From Arthrobacter rhizosphaerae (GTDB lineage Bacteria; Actinomycetota; Actinomycetes; Actinomycetales; Micrococcaceae): 64,000 bases of DNA. A program made the position numbers and the translations under genes. The notes beneath the pieces are model-generated. The model was not told where the DNA came from. It was given only the letters and a program-made list of their open reading frames with translations, and did no database searches. Numbering within the stretch: position 1 is the stretch's first letter; every line of letters begins with the position of its first letter. Below, piece by piece: positions 34,725 through 43,143 of this stretch. The DNA is taken from the NCBI RefSeq assembly GCF_023062595.1, contig NZ_JALLAN010000017.1, positions 30,595 through 94,594 on the forward strand, written 5' to 3'.

Positions 34725-35750
34725 GTGAGCGGCGGTCTCGTCGCCCTGCTGGATGACATTGCAGCCCTGGCCCGCATAGCGGCCGCCTCGGTGGACGACG
34801 TCGCTGCCGGTGCCGCCAAGGCGGGGGTCAAGGCCGCCGGCGTGGTGATCGATGACGCCGCCGTCACCCCGCAGTACGTGTCCGGGGCGGACCCCTCCCG
34901 CGAATTGCCCATGATCAAGCGGATCTTCTGGGGTTCGCTCCGGAACAAACTGCTGATCATCCTGCCGGCCCTGCTGCTCGTCAGCGCCTTCATCCCGTGG
35001 GCCATCCCGTTCATCCTCATGTTGGGCGGCACGTACCTTTGCTACGAGGGTGCTGAGAAGGTCTGGCACAAGCTCCGTGGCCACCACACCGCGGAGGAAG
35101 ATGCGCCGGCTGTCGAACGCGGCCCGGAGGCCGAGGCCAAGGTGGTCAAGGGCGCCATTACCACCGACTTCATTCTGTCCTGCGAGATCATGGTCATCTC
35201 GATGAACGAGGTGGCGGGTGATTCCATCTGGTCCCGGGCTGTCATCCTGGTGGTTGTTGCCATCGTGATCACGGTGGCTGTGTATGGTGCCGTTGCGCTC
35301 ATCGTCAAGATGGACGACATCGGGATGCACCTGGCCGCCAAAGATTCCGCGGGCTCCAAGCGCGCCGGCGAACTGCTGGTCAAGGGAATGCCCGCCGTGC
35401 TGACCGCGATTACCTTCGTCGGGACGATCGCCATGCTTTGGGTCGGTGGCCACATCATGCTGCAGGGTGCATACGACCTCGGCTGGCACGGCCCGTATGA
35501 CATCGTCCATGTCCTTGAGCACCCCTTCGAGGGGATCGCAGTGGTTGGCGGCTTCCTGGCCTGGCTCGTGAACACCCTGTGCTCAGCCGTCATCGGACTC
35601 GCCTGGGGCCTTGTCATTATGGCTATCGTGCATCCGCTGCTGAAAGTGCTGCCGTTCGGCAAAAAGCAGGGCGGGCATGAGGAGGGCGACATCCGCGCCG
35701 AACTTGCCGGCTATCGGCCGACGAAACATAACGCGGATCCCGACTCTTAG
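34725..35750 (+). CDS. DUF808 family membrane protein (YedI-like)
   Basis: 341 residues from a GTG start. SGGLVALLDDIAALAR at the N-terminus, KAAGVVIDDAAVTPQYV and KRIFWGSLRNKLLIILP are diagnostic for DUF808. Several hydrophobic helices follow (IPFILMLGGTYLCYEG, IILVVVAIVITVAVYG). An inner-membrane protein of unknown role. Length is normal for the family. Confidence 0.92.
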   Translation: MSGGLVALLDDIAALARIAAASVDDVAAGAAKAGVKAAGVVIDDAAVTPQYVSGADPSRELPMIKRIFWGSLRNKLLIILPALLLVSAFIPWAIPFILMLGGTYLCYEGAEKVWHKLRGHHTAEEDAPAVERGPEAEAKVVKGAITTDFILSCEIMVISMNEVAGDSIWSRAVILVVVAIVITVAVYGAVALIVKMDDIGMHLAAKDSAGSKRAGELLVKGMPAVLTAITFVGTIAMLWVGGHIMLQGAYDLGWHGPYDIVHVLEHPFEGIAVVGGFLAWLVNTLCSAVIGLAWGLVIMAIVHPLLKVLPFGKKQGGHEEGDIRAELAGYRPTKHNADPDS

Positions 35751-35849
35751 CCCGTAGCTCGTACGCCGGCGGAAACAATGACGCCCGGAGACAACTGATG
35801 GCCACCCCATATTGCTGGGGTGGCCATCAGTTTCAGTGCGATGCAGGTG

Positions 35850-36626
35850 TTAGTGCTCCGCTTCTGCTGCAGCCTTCTTGGCGTTCTTCTCGGCGTCCTT
35901 TCCGGCACGCAGTGCTTCCGCCTCGTGCTGCTCCTCGGCTTTTTCCCGGTGGATGACCTCTGCCAGGAGCTTCTCCATCTCTTTGGCCACGCCCGCGGCT
36001 GAGGCGGGGTTCTGGCCGGTCACCAAGCGCTCGTCAACCACAACCTTCTCCTCGAAGACATCAGCGGAGACGTGAGTGGCGCCCTGTTCCTCAAGCCGGT
36101 CTGCCAAAAAGAACGGGATGACCTTGTCCTTCCCTGCGGCAACCTCTTCGTCGTTCGTGAAGGCGGCCACCTTCCTGCCTTCTACGAGGCGAAGCCCGTT
36201 GGCCAATTCCACGTTCAGCAGGCCGGCCGGTCCGTGGCAGACCGCGCCCACTACACCGCCGGCGTTGTACACGCTGGACACAAGCTTTTGCAGGCCTTCG
36301 CTGTCCGGGAAGTCCCACATAGTGCCGTGGCCTCCCACGAGGAAGATGGCGTCGTACTGCTCGGGGTCAACGACGTCGACGCGGGCAGTGTTGTAGAGCC
36401 CGGCTCGCGTAGTCTCGTCCTCCGTAAAGGCGACCTGGATCGGATCCCCTGAGTCCACCTCGTCGCGCGGGGGCTGGCCGCCCTGGATAGACGCAAAGTC
36501 GACGAAATGCCCGGAATCCTTGAACACTTTCCAAGGATGTGCAGCTTCGGCCACGTTGTAGCCGGTCTTCTCTCCGGTATCACCGATCTCGGAAACGCTG
36601 GTCAGTACCATGAGGATTTTCTTCAT
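35850..36626 (-). CDS. DJ-1/PfpI family protein, Hsp31/glyoxalase III-like
   Basis: 258 residues from ATG 36626, five bases after AAAGGAG. The nucleophile elbow is GAVCHGPAGLL and the family glycine loop is FLVGGHGTMWDFPD. These match class I glutamine amidotransferase-like proteins of the DJ-1/PfpI group, which detoxify glyoxals or act as chaperones. A charged tail of about 35 residues rich in Ala, Glu and Lys (KAEEQHEAEALRAGKDAEK) extends beyond the usual end. Confidence 0.9.
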   Translation of the reverse strand: MKKILMVLTSVSEIGDTGEKTGYNVAEAAHPWKVFKDSGHFVDFASIQGGQPPRDEVDSGDPIQVAFTEDETTRAGLYNTARVDVVDPEQYDAIFLVGGHGTMWDFPDSEGLQKLVSSVYNAGGVVGAVCHGPAGLLNVELANGLRLVEGRKVAAFTNDEEVAAGKDKVIPFFLADRLEEQGATHVSADVFEEKVVVDERLVTGQNPASAAGVAKEMEKLLAEVIHREKAEEQHEAEALRAGKDAEKNAKKAAAEAEH

Positions 36627-36714
36627 GAAGTGCTCCTTTCGTCCGAGTCCCACCCTACGCCTGCAGCCTTTGGCCCCGGTCGGAGCACCAGGAACACACC
36701 CCTGGGAGAATCTG

Positions 36715-37611
36715 TCAGATAGTGGCCAGGGCGCCCTTGGCGCTTTCCACCAGAACATGGGTGCCTGCGGGAACGTGCACGACTTCGCCGTCAATCTGGC
36801 AAGGAACAGCGTCCCGCGTCGTGAAAGCATAGCTGCTGACACTGGGCTGATGCCCCAACCCCAGAGTGACAGCCCGAAGGGTCATCAGCGCCATCTTCCA
36901 GCGCCCGGAGTGCGGCAACGTCACCACCTCGAACTGTCCATCGTCGGGGTGGTTGGACTCGCTGACGGTCCCGTACTTCGCCATCCGCGAGATGTTGGCC
37001 AGAATCAGACTGTCGAACCGGGCGGTGGCCCCGTCGGCCCTGACGAGCTCAAACGGCTTCAGACGACTGAGGGTCCGGGCGACGGAGAGAAGTTCGAGGA
37101 TTTTCCCTTTTCCGCCCTTTTCGATCCCGATCGCCATCAACGGTGTGAGTCCGAACCCTACATAGGAATGGGCGTATAGGACCTGCCCCCGATGGGCCCC
37201 GCCGAACGTTACGCGCAACAGGTCGATGCGACGGACCTGGCCTTCGCGGATGGCCTCCGTCAACGGTCTTGCCGTCATGCTCCTGTGATGGTCATTGGCA
37301 TTGCCCGCTGGAAGCACAGTGCACACCGCCATGCTGGCGGGAACGTCCATCACCCCGTTGACCACCTCGCTGTACCCGCCGTCGCCGCTGACCGAGACTA
37401 TGAGCGGAACGCCTTCCGCGGCTACGGACCGTGCAAGATCGCGCGCGTGCCCCGCATACTCCGTCGGCAGCAGGTCAATCTGCAGATCCGGCTGATCAGT
37501 GGCAAGGTCACGCTGCAAGTCATCAATCCGCGTGGCCATTCCGGCTTTGGCTGGGTTGAAGATCAGGACCGCGCGGTCAAATGGGGTGGCAGGTACCCGG
37601 TCATCATCCAT
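36715..37611 (-). CDS. Diacylglycerol kinase-like protein with altered glycine motif
   Basis: 298 residues. LIFNPAKAGMATR opens the fold and VLPAGNANDHHR is the family NxND-type motif. The usual GGGDGT is replaced by VSVSGDGGYSEVVNG, a known variant subgroup pattern. C-terminal domain present. It is probably still a lipid kinase, but altered nucleotide handling is possible. Compare 32215-33180. Confidence 0.82.
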   Translation of the reverse strand: MDDDRVPATPFDRAVLIFNPAKAGMATRIDDLQRDLATDQPDLQIDLLPTEYAGHARDLARSVAAEGVPLIVSVSGDGGYSEVVNGVMDVPASMAVCTVLPAGNANDHHRSMTARPLTEAIREGQVRRIDLLRVTFGGAHRGQVLYAHSYVGFGLTPLMAIGIEKGGKGKILELLSVARTLSRLKPFELVRADGATARFDSLILANISRMAKYGTVSESNHPDDGQFEVVTLPHSGRWKMALMTLRAVTLGLGHQPSVSSYAFTTRDAVPCQIDGEVVHVPAGTHVLVESAKGALATI

Positions 37612-37716
37612 GTGCCCATCCTCCAGTCCCGATTGCGGTCGAGTCCAGCCTAGCCGTGGATACTCTCACCCAAAGGACATCTCCCCAACTTGGAAGCGAT
37701 GCTTTATGGTGGTCGC

Positions 37717-38142
37717 ATGATTCATCCCCGAGTCGATTTCATCACCCTGGGCGTACGCAATGTGGATGCTTCGCGTAGATTCTACGCTGACGGCCTTGGC
37801 TGGCCCATCCACAAGGAGGTTCCCGGCGAGGTGGTGTTTATTCAGGTTAACCACGGCCTGATGATGTCCCTGTGGGACGCCGGACAGATGCAGGCCGAGG
37901 CGGGCGTGGATGCTCCCGGAGGCGTTCCCTGCTTCATGTTCAGCCACAATGTGGAAAATGCGAAGGACGTAGACAGGGTGTTGTCCGAGGCCGAACACGC
38001 CGGGGCTACCATCGTGGCGCCATCCAAAACCCAGCCTTGGGGCGGATGCGCCGGCTACTTTGCCGATCCAGACGGCTTCCGCTGGGAGGTAGCCTTCAAT
38101 CCCATCTGGCGGGTGGACGACGAAGGAAATGTCACCGTCTAA
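37717..38142 (+). CDS. VOC family protein (glyoxalase/bleomycin resistance fold)
   Basis: 141 residues from ATG 37717. DFITLGVRNVDASRRFYADG and the C-terminal GGCAGYFADPDGFRWEVAFN are the paired beta-alpha-beta-beta-beta modules of a VOC domain, with the terminal Glu as a likely metal ligand. Enzyme or binding function unknown. Confidence 0.88.
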   Translation: MIHPRVDFITLGVRNVDASRRFYADGLGWPIHKEVPGEVVFIQVNHGLMMSLWDAGQMQAEAGVDAPGGVPCFMFSHNVENAKDVDRVLSEAEHAGATIVAPSKTQPWGGCAGYFADPDGFRWEVAFNPIWRVDDEGNVTV

Positions 38143-38164
38143 AAAGTACCGGCCGATCCTGAGT

Positions 38165-38256
38165 CGAGATATCCGCAAATTATCGGTACTAAGTCCACTT
38201 GCGACGAGGATCGACCCGTCCTTAACACTGCCGGTAATACGGATCCGCCAATGATC
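38165..38256 (-). pseudogene. Fragment resembling the Suc-Fer-like gene C-terminus
   Basis: Read on the minus strand, this gives DHWRIRITGS, identical to the motif near the C-terminus of the Suc-Fer-like protein encoded at about 41130-41165. At DNA level about 31 bases match with two changes. The following residues differ, so it may come from a paralogue. It is joined directly to an MFS fragment at a shared TGATC. Confidence 0.5.
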
Positions 38257-38362
38257 CTGGCCCACTTCGCGCTCTTCACCTACATCGCCCCGTTCATCCG
38301 CGACGCTGGCGTGCCCGACTACTCCATCAGCCTCGCCCTCACCGTCCTGGGCGTCTCCGGCC
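38251..38362 (+). pseudogene. Internal fragment of a DHA1 MFS transporter
   Basis: The 112 bases match 15326-15437 of the intact MFS gene with about six differences. They encode the same helix region (MILAHFALFTYIAPFIRDAG). Similarity stops abruptly on both sides. There is no start context and no continuation, so it is a gene scrap. Confidence 0.85.
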
Positions 38363-38473
38363 AGTCGAAGATTCCGAAGAGGCACGCTTGTAGATATTGG
38401 CGTCGAGCCACGCGCCGTCGTGTCCAGAGACCGCCGTCGTCCGGGGACGCCGTCGTGCCGACTGATTAGCCCC

Positions 38474-39006
38474 TCACCTGAGCGCCGCGCAGATGTCCGT
38501 GCTCGTTCCGAAGGTTTCCAGAGATATGAAAGTTGCACCATCCGCCTCAAGCTGGAACACCGTCCGTCCTTGATACACATGAGTGCTGGGGCCGGCAGGG
38601 ACGTCCTCGGGGAACAGAATAATGAGTGCGGCGCCGCGGATCGTGGAGCTGTACGTGCCATCGGGGTTAGGGACTACCACCTGGCTGGAGCCTGTGGAGG
38701 GCAAAACGAGCTCTTCCCCGCTAGTCAGGTTTGTGATGGTCAGGTTGTAACCCTTTCCTGTGGTCAAAATGCGCACGGTGTCACCGTTCCTGTCCAGAAA
38801 CGTCCTTACCTTCCCCTGGGCGTCCGAGCCTTCGATACTCAAGGCGAAATCCGGGCAGGCAACCCCGGCGTCGAAGACGATGGGCTCAAAATCCGCCAAC
38901 GGATCGCCCGGGACTGGTGGGACGGCGCTAGCGGCCGTCGGCACGGCGACGACGGCGGCGGCAAGGAGGGCGATAGCAGCAAACCGACGAGGTGCAGAAA
39001 ACGCAT
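38474..39006 (-). pseudogene. Secreted protein, frameshifted in the signal-peptide T-run
   Basis: ATG 39006 follows GGAG by five bases but its frame soon leaves the coding frame. If the TTTT at 39001-38998 had one more T, the protein would start MRFSAPRRFAAIALLAAAVV, a textbook Sec signal, and run through AVPTAASAVPP into the long downstream frame (about 156 residues from GTG 38944, ending ICAALR). The mature part has two Cys and beta-rich sequence with TSGEELVLPSTG; family unknown. Either a real single-base loss, a slippage switch or a sequencing error. Confidence 0.65.
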
Positions 39007-39227
39007 GATGTCTCCAAGGGGATGGACGGTCACGCAGACCGTCAGCAGGACCGGCAGGGCAGCCAAAGGGTTGCCCTCGCCAGATGTACCGCGGGTGATA
39101 CGCGGCTGGGAGGCGTCAGCGGCCTGACCCTGCCTGAGCAGCCCAAACATGACGCCGAAACAACTACTGTCGCTTCCCCCTGCACGTCAGAGCCTACTCA
39201 GGAGCAGTAAGGAGTCAACAATCACTT

Positions 39228-39561
39228 CGGCCGCACGGACCTAACGTTTCCCCGGCGTCGGCTGCCTTGTCTGCGCTGATAACCACCTTTAGGCTTCAGG
39301 TACAACGAATCCTCACCGAGTTCGACTGTTTCGTCGGCTTACTCACCGGCGCTCCTTGACCATGGATTTCCATCGCCGATACAAACTCTTGACCGGCCAG
39401 CGGGACACCCCCAGCAACCTGGCGGCCGCAGTGTCTGCAAGGCCTTTCTCAAACCACGCTATAGCGCTCTCACGCTGATCATCAGACAACGTTGCACGCA
39501 TAAAACTGCTCCCCTGGAGTCGGAACTGAATTTCTCAGTCCAACTTCCGGGGAGCAGTTCA
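39228..39561 (-). mobile_element. IS3-family (IS150-like) insertion sequence remnant
   Basis: The minus strand begins at 39561 with TGAACTGCTCCCCGGAAG, a typical IS3-family terminal inverted repeat. An orfA start follows at about 39501: MRATLSDDQRESAIAWFEKG, then LLGVSRWPVKSLYRRW, the first HTH of IS150-type OrfA. The frame stops at 39350, and later pieces (EDSLYLKPKG) are out of frame. No orfB or right end is found, so the element is dead. Confidence 0.75.
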
Positions 39562-39593
39562 GGTGTGCGGAGGCTTTGCACTTTTCCTGTGAG

Positions 39594-40469
39594 TTACTGA
39601 ACGGCGACGAAAGTCTTGTCGGCGAGCATGCCCGCCCTGACGGCGAGGACGCCTTGGCCAGCAGTGGCGGTTGGTACTTCGATGGCCTTGTTGCCTGTTG
39701 TGGTGCCGTCCTTGTAGAGCGTGCTCATCGTGTCGATGGACTCCGGTGCGACGACAAAATTGTCGAGTCCATTCACTGTGGTCCCATTCGCAGTGACGTA
39801 CTCAATTGAGACGAACGCAGGCGTTTGCCCGTCAGGGTCATCGCCAATGTAGGTAGCGGAGTAGTTCACGAGGATGTACTCCGAACCCTCAGTTGGCGGC
39901 TTATTGAACGAGTTGGCTGCGACTACGGCATCCGTGGCGGCGAGCGTTACCGAGTTGATCACGACTCGCCAGTCCTTATTCTCGATAACCGAGCCTATTG
40001 GCGATGGATTCTCGCGGGTTCCGGCGTCGGCCGCCAGCTTGTCCCCTGCCGCTCCATCCTTGACGCCTGCGTCGCCGGACGGCGCCAGAACTTTGGTGTC
40101 GCCACTGCCGAAGGCATTGTCGAACGACGTCCCGACGGCGGCAAAGAACACGATGACTCCGACGATCGTTCCCACGACCGAGAGGATCAGAGCAGCGATA
40201 CCCATCCACTTGGCCCTGTCCTTGAGGAAGAGAGAAACGAGCGAGAGAACGAATGCGATCGGCAGCAGTATCCAGCCCACGATCAGAGCACCAGGGGTGC
40301 ATGCGAAAATGAACCCCAGCACGGCAGTGATAAGCGCAATAAGCCCGAGGACGTTCAGCTGCTTTTTCGCCTTAGCCGGCTGCGGCGGGACCCCATAACC
40401 TTGCTGCACGAAAGGTGGTTGCCCAGGCTGCCCGGGCGACGTCAGCTGGTAACCCTGTTGATGTGACAT
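39594..40469 (-). CDS. DUF4190/DUF4352-type membrane-anchored protein
   Basis: 291 residues. A Gln/Pro/Gly-rich N-terminus is followed by three hydrophobic helices (VLGLIALITAVLGFIFA, IVGWILLPIAFVLSLVSLF, MGIAALILSVVGTIVGVIV). A linker then leads to an exported beta-sandwich domain of the DUF4352 telokin-like type (GSEYILVNYSATYIGDD). Likely a cell-surface protein. Its architecture resembles the TM2 protein at 55782-56777. Confidence 0.82.
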   Translation of the reverse strand: MSHQQGYQLTSPGQPGQPPFVQQGYGVPPQPAKAKKQLNVLGLIALITAVLGFIFACTPGALIVGWILLPIAFVLSLVSLFLKDRAKWMGIAALILSVVGTIVGVIVFFAAVGTSFDNAFGSGDTKVLAPSGDAGVKDGAAGDKLAADAGTRENPSPIGSVIENKDWRVVINSVTLAATDAVVAANSFNKPPTEGSEYILVNYSATYIGDDPDGQTPAFVSIEYVTANGTTVNGLDNFVVAPESIDTMSTLYKDGTTTGNKAIEVPTATAGQGVLAVRAGMLADKTFVAVQ

Positions 40470-40551
40470 TTGTTCCCCATATTTCTATTAGTGTGTTCAA
40501 ATTTCGACTTCAGCCAGATTGCAAGGAGAAGTCGCTAACCTGTTGTGGTGG

Positions 40552-40770
40552 TTACTGTTTCAGCGTCGAACCACCGTGAGAGGTTTTGAGGTCCTGGCCT
40601 GCCGCTACGGTCACCGAAGGACGACTGACTGAGTCGATGGTCACGTCGGAAGTAGTGCGATGTGTACCATTTTCGGTATACGTGCTGGCCGTCCAAATTC
40701 CTTTGGTCACGAGTGATGCCCCCAATTTTGCGTGCAATGCTTCTTTCGGATTGCCACGGTCAGGGAGCTA
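40552..40770 (-). pseudogene. Single-strand DNA-binding protein-like remnant
   Basis: An open frame without a credible start encodes about 72 residues. NPKEALHAKLGASLVTKGIW, TYTENGTHRTTSDVTIDSV and RPSVTV resemble the second half of an SSB OB fold (LxKGxxVxVxGxxxxxxY...RTxxEVxxDxVxPSL). The conserved N-terminal strands are missing, as is the acidic C-terminal tip. Remnant status is likely; the family call is tentative. Confidence 0.45.
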
Positions 40771-41003
40771 ATCCCGTCACTGGCATCCGGCCGGATTGCG
40801 ACACTCACCAATGAGCCCGGTGCTTCTACAACCTCGTCGAGGATGAGCTTATTTGCTTTGCCCGGCTAGAGCCCCGGTGCTGGGAGAATCCTCAGTCAAC
40901 ATTTACCGTCTTGGGCTGATCCTGAGGTTTCGTGGGACTCCTGGGTCTATATTCAACATTTGAAAGGCAGGTCAGATGCGAGACATTCTTGATTGTGGGT
41001 GCT

Positions 41004-41900
41004 TCAGACGGTGCTGATCGAGGTGACCTCGTACACCAGGGCCGAGCTCATGGCCGGTCCGCGGCAGGTCAACTGGTGCGGCGCTGCGCGGCGGGCCTCC
41101 AGTTCGACGTCGACACTCGCCGGGTGAGGAGGGCTGCCGGTAATGCGGATCCGCCAGTGATCGCCGTCGCGGACGGTACCCGCCACCACATAGTCATTCC
41201 GGCCGGCCGGGCCGAAACGTCTGAGCATGGCCGCGACAGCAGCCTGCTGCGCCGGGAAGAGATCGGTGTAACCGCGCAGATACTCCCCGTGGATGCGTCC
41301 GGCCAGATGCTCTTCGATCGTGGCGACAGAGGATTCGGCATCCAGACGGCCGTAGTAGACGCCGTCGGGCGCGACGACGACGTTGCCTGCGAACCTGTCA
41401 CCGCCTATGTGCGAGCATTCCCACACCAGATCCGGCCAGCGCTCGCTCAGCGCACGTCCCACGGGCCGTCCCCACACCGCACAGCATTGGTCACGTTGAC
41501 TGTGCGTGCACACCAGGAGGACGGGCGGATGACCGAGCTGTCCGGGGAGGCTGAGGGCTGTGGCAATCTCTGCCAGATCCTCATCCTTGTTCCATGTTCC
41601 CCATTGCTGACGATAGGCTCCGGAACCCTCATGGCGCAGTACGGCCCAATGACTCAGTCCCTCACGACGGCGGGGGCCAGGCCGCCTCACCAGCAGCACC
41701 CGTGCCCGCGCCGCCGTCGCGGCAGAGAGCACGAGCGCTTTGGTTTCAGGCTCGATGTCGAGCCCCTCGAAGCCATCTAGCGGCCACCCGCCCCGGTGCT
41801 CGATGAGGACCCAGACGACCCCGTGCGACGCGGTGCCGGCAATCGGATCCCTGCGCAACCGGGCTGCTTCAGAGCAGAAGAAGCGTTCTGTGGCAGCCAC
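41004..41900 (-). CDS. Sucrase/ferredoxin-like (Suc-Fer) [2Fe-2S] protein
   Basis: About 298 residues from GTG 41900; a GTG at 42002 would add a repeat-derived leader overlapping the cupin gene. The thioredoxin-like ferredoxin signature is visible: early FFCSEAAR cysteine, then LLVCTHSQRDQCCAVWGRP and ECSHIGGDRFAGNVVV. These supply Cys and His ligands for a [2Fe-2S] cluster. It immediately follows the JmjC/cupin oxygenase and may deliver electrons to it. A fragment like its C-terminus is at 38165. Confidence 0.82.
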   Translation of the reverse strand: MAATERFFCSEAARLRRDPIAGTASHGVVWVLIEHRGGWPLDGFEGLDIEPETKALVLSAATAARARVLLVRRPGPRRREGLSHWAVLRHEGSGAYRQQWGTWNKDEDLAEIATALSLPGQLGHPPVLLVCTHSQRDQCCAVWGRPVGRALSERWPDLVWECSHIGGDRFAGNVVVAPDGVYYGRLDAESSVATIEEHLAGRIHGEYLRGYTDLFPAQQAAVAAMLRRFGPAGRNDYVVAGTVRDGDHWRIRITGSPPHPASVDVELEARRAAPHQLTCRGPAMSSALVYEVTSISTV

Positions 41901-41910
41901 TGCGGCGAAG

Positions 41911-41946
41911 TCACTGTTCAAATCACTGGTCAAATCACTGTTCAAG
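41911..41946. repeat. Three tandem 12-bp repeats spanning the cupin stop codon
   Basis: TCACTGTTCAAA, TCACTGGTCAAA and TCACTGTTCAAG follow each other directly. On the minus strand each encodes three codons plus TGA in the cupin frame, so the last four codons including the stop have been triplicated. In the other frame they give the NSDLTSDLNSD leader of the longest Suc-Fer start. Confidence 0.85.
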
Positions 41947-43140
41947 GGGAACGAGGACCCCCGCGCGCAACAGTCTTTCAACGAGTTCGACGCCGAGATC
42001 ACCCGCGGAGTGAACCTCCCCGTCGAGCACTCGCCTCACAGACGGCAGATCCGTCTCCGGGAAGTCGAGCCAACCCACGCGCGTGGTCAGGCGTGAGTCC
42101 TCAAGCCGTGCTTCCAAGGTTTCGCGAAGCCGGACTTGGGACTCGGGGCTCAGGCTGTTGACGGCCGCGAGCTGGGCCAATGGACCCAGCGGCGCCGGGC
42201 GCCCCTGACCTCGCCGCGTGCGGTGGAACAGGTCAGTGGAATCGGCTTCAGCGAGGGCAGCGGCGAGGCGTTCGCGGACGACGTCGATCTCCCCACCCGG
42301 CCCGTCGACGCCCAATGGCAACGTGCGGCGCATCTCGGGATCGTCGCCCAGCGCCGCGAGCGCGGCCTGCGCGAGTTCTTCGGCCAATGCGTAGCGGGTC
42401 CAGCTGTGGATTCCGAGCGTGAGGTGGATGGAGACTTCGCCCTGCGCCTGGGCGGCATGCAACCAGCCACGCGGCAGGTAGAGGGCATCCCCCGGCTCGA
42501 GGACAGTGTCGATGTAGGCCTCGCCCTTCGCGGCCTCGGCGACGGCGGAGCGGCGAGCAGTCCAGGGCTGATCACGCAGCGGGTCCGGGTGGACCGGCTC
42601 ATGGATGATCCAGCGCTTGGTCCCCTCAATCTGCAGAACAAAGACGTCGTGGACGTCGTAGTGATCGTCGAACCCGCGGTTTTGGGGCGGCGTGATGTAG
42701 GCATTGGCCTGCACGGGATGGCCGAGCTCGGTGCTCAGCCTGCTGCTGAAGTCCGAGACCGGCTCCCAGGTACGGTGCAGAGCCTGCAGGACGAGGGTGG
42801 CACCGTCGGCGAATTTCCGCCAAAGAGCGGTGTCGTCGAGCTGGTCACCGATTGTGGCGCCGACGCCGGCGGGAGACGTGAATGACGAGTCCGGAAATGT
42901 AGTGCCGCCCTTGGCGACGCGGAGGAAGGGCGTGCGCAGTCCGCGGCGCGAGATCAGTTCGTCGACAGCCTCTGCAGAGAACAGATCGGAAAAGTCGCTG
43001 ATGCCCCGCGTGAGCAGTGCCGTGCGCCCCCAGATGTCGCCGGCGAACCTCTCACGGCCAATGTTGATCAGGCGTGTCTCCAGGACCCCGGCGCCTTCGA
43101 CGGCAGCGGGGTCCTGAAAGTCAGTACGGGTGGTGCTCAA
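41935..43140 (-). CDS. JmjC/Cupin_4 2-oxoglutarate oxygenase
   Basis: 401 residues, matching bacterial ribosomal-oxygenase-type JmjC proteins (Cupin_4). The Fe(II) facial triad is visible as HYDVHD (HxD) near residue 160 and H in LYLPRGWLHAA near residue 230. WIIHEPVHPDPLRDQP lies between them, and a dimerisation/winged-helix-like C-terminal region follows. Relatives hydroxylate protein side chains. The gene follows the Ala-Asp-Gly repeat gene by only a few bases, which suggests that protein as substrate. Confidence 0.85.
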   Translation of the reverse strand: MSTTRTDFQDPAAVEGAGVLETRLINIGRERFAGDIWGRTALLTRGISDFSDLFSAEAVDELISRRGLRTPFLRVAKGGTTFPDSSFTSPAGVGATIGDQLDDTALWRKFADGATLVLQALHRTWEPVSDFSSRLSTELGHPVQANAYITPPQNRGFDDHYDVHDVFVLQIEGTKRWIIHEPVHPDPLRDQPWTARRSAVAEAAKGEAYIDTVLEPGDALYLPRGWLHAAQAQGEVSIHLTLGIHSWTRYALAEELAQAALAALGDDPEMRRTLPLGVDGPGGEIDVVRERLAAALAEADSTDLFHRTRRGQGRPAPLGPLAQLAAVNSLSPESQVRLRETLEARLEDSRLTTRVGWLDFPETDLPSVRRVLDGEVHSAGDLGVELVERLLRAGVLVPLEQ

Positions 43141-43143
43141 AAT

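Noticed and set aside
36715..37611. Lipid kinase with missing GGGDGT as a possible dead enzyme
   Set aside because: The SGDGG variant and intact NxND motif fit a known subgroup, so it is not called a pseudogene.
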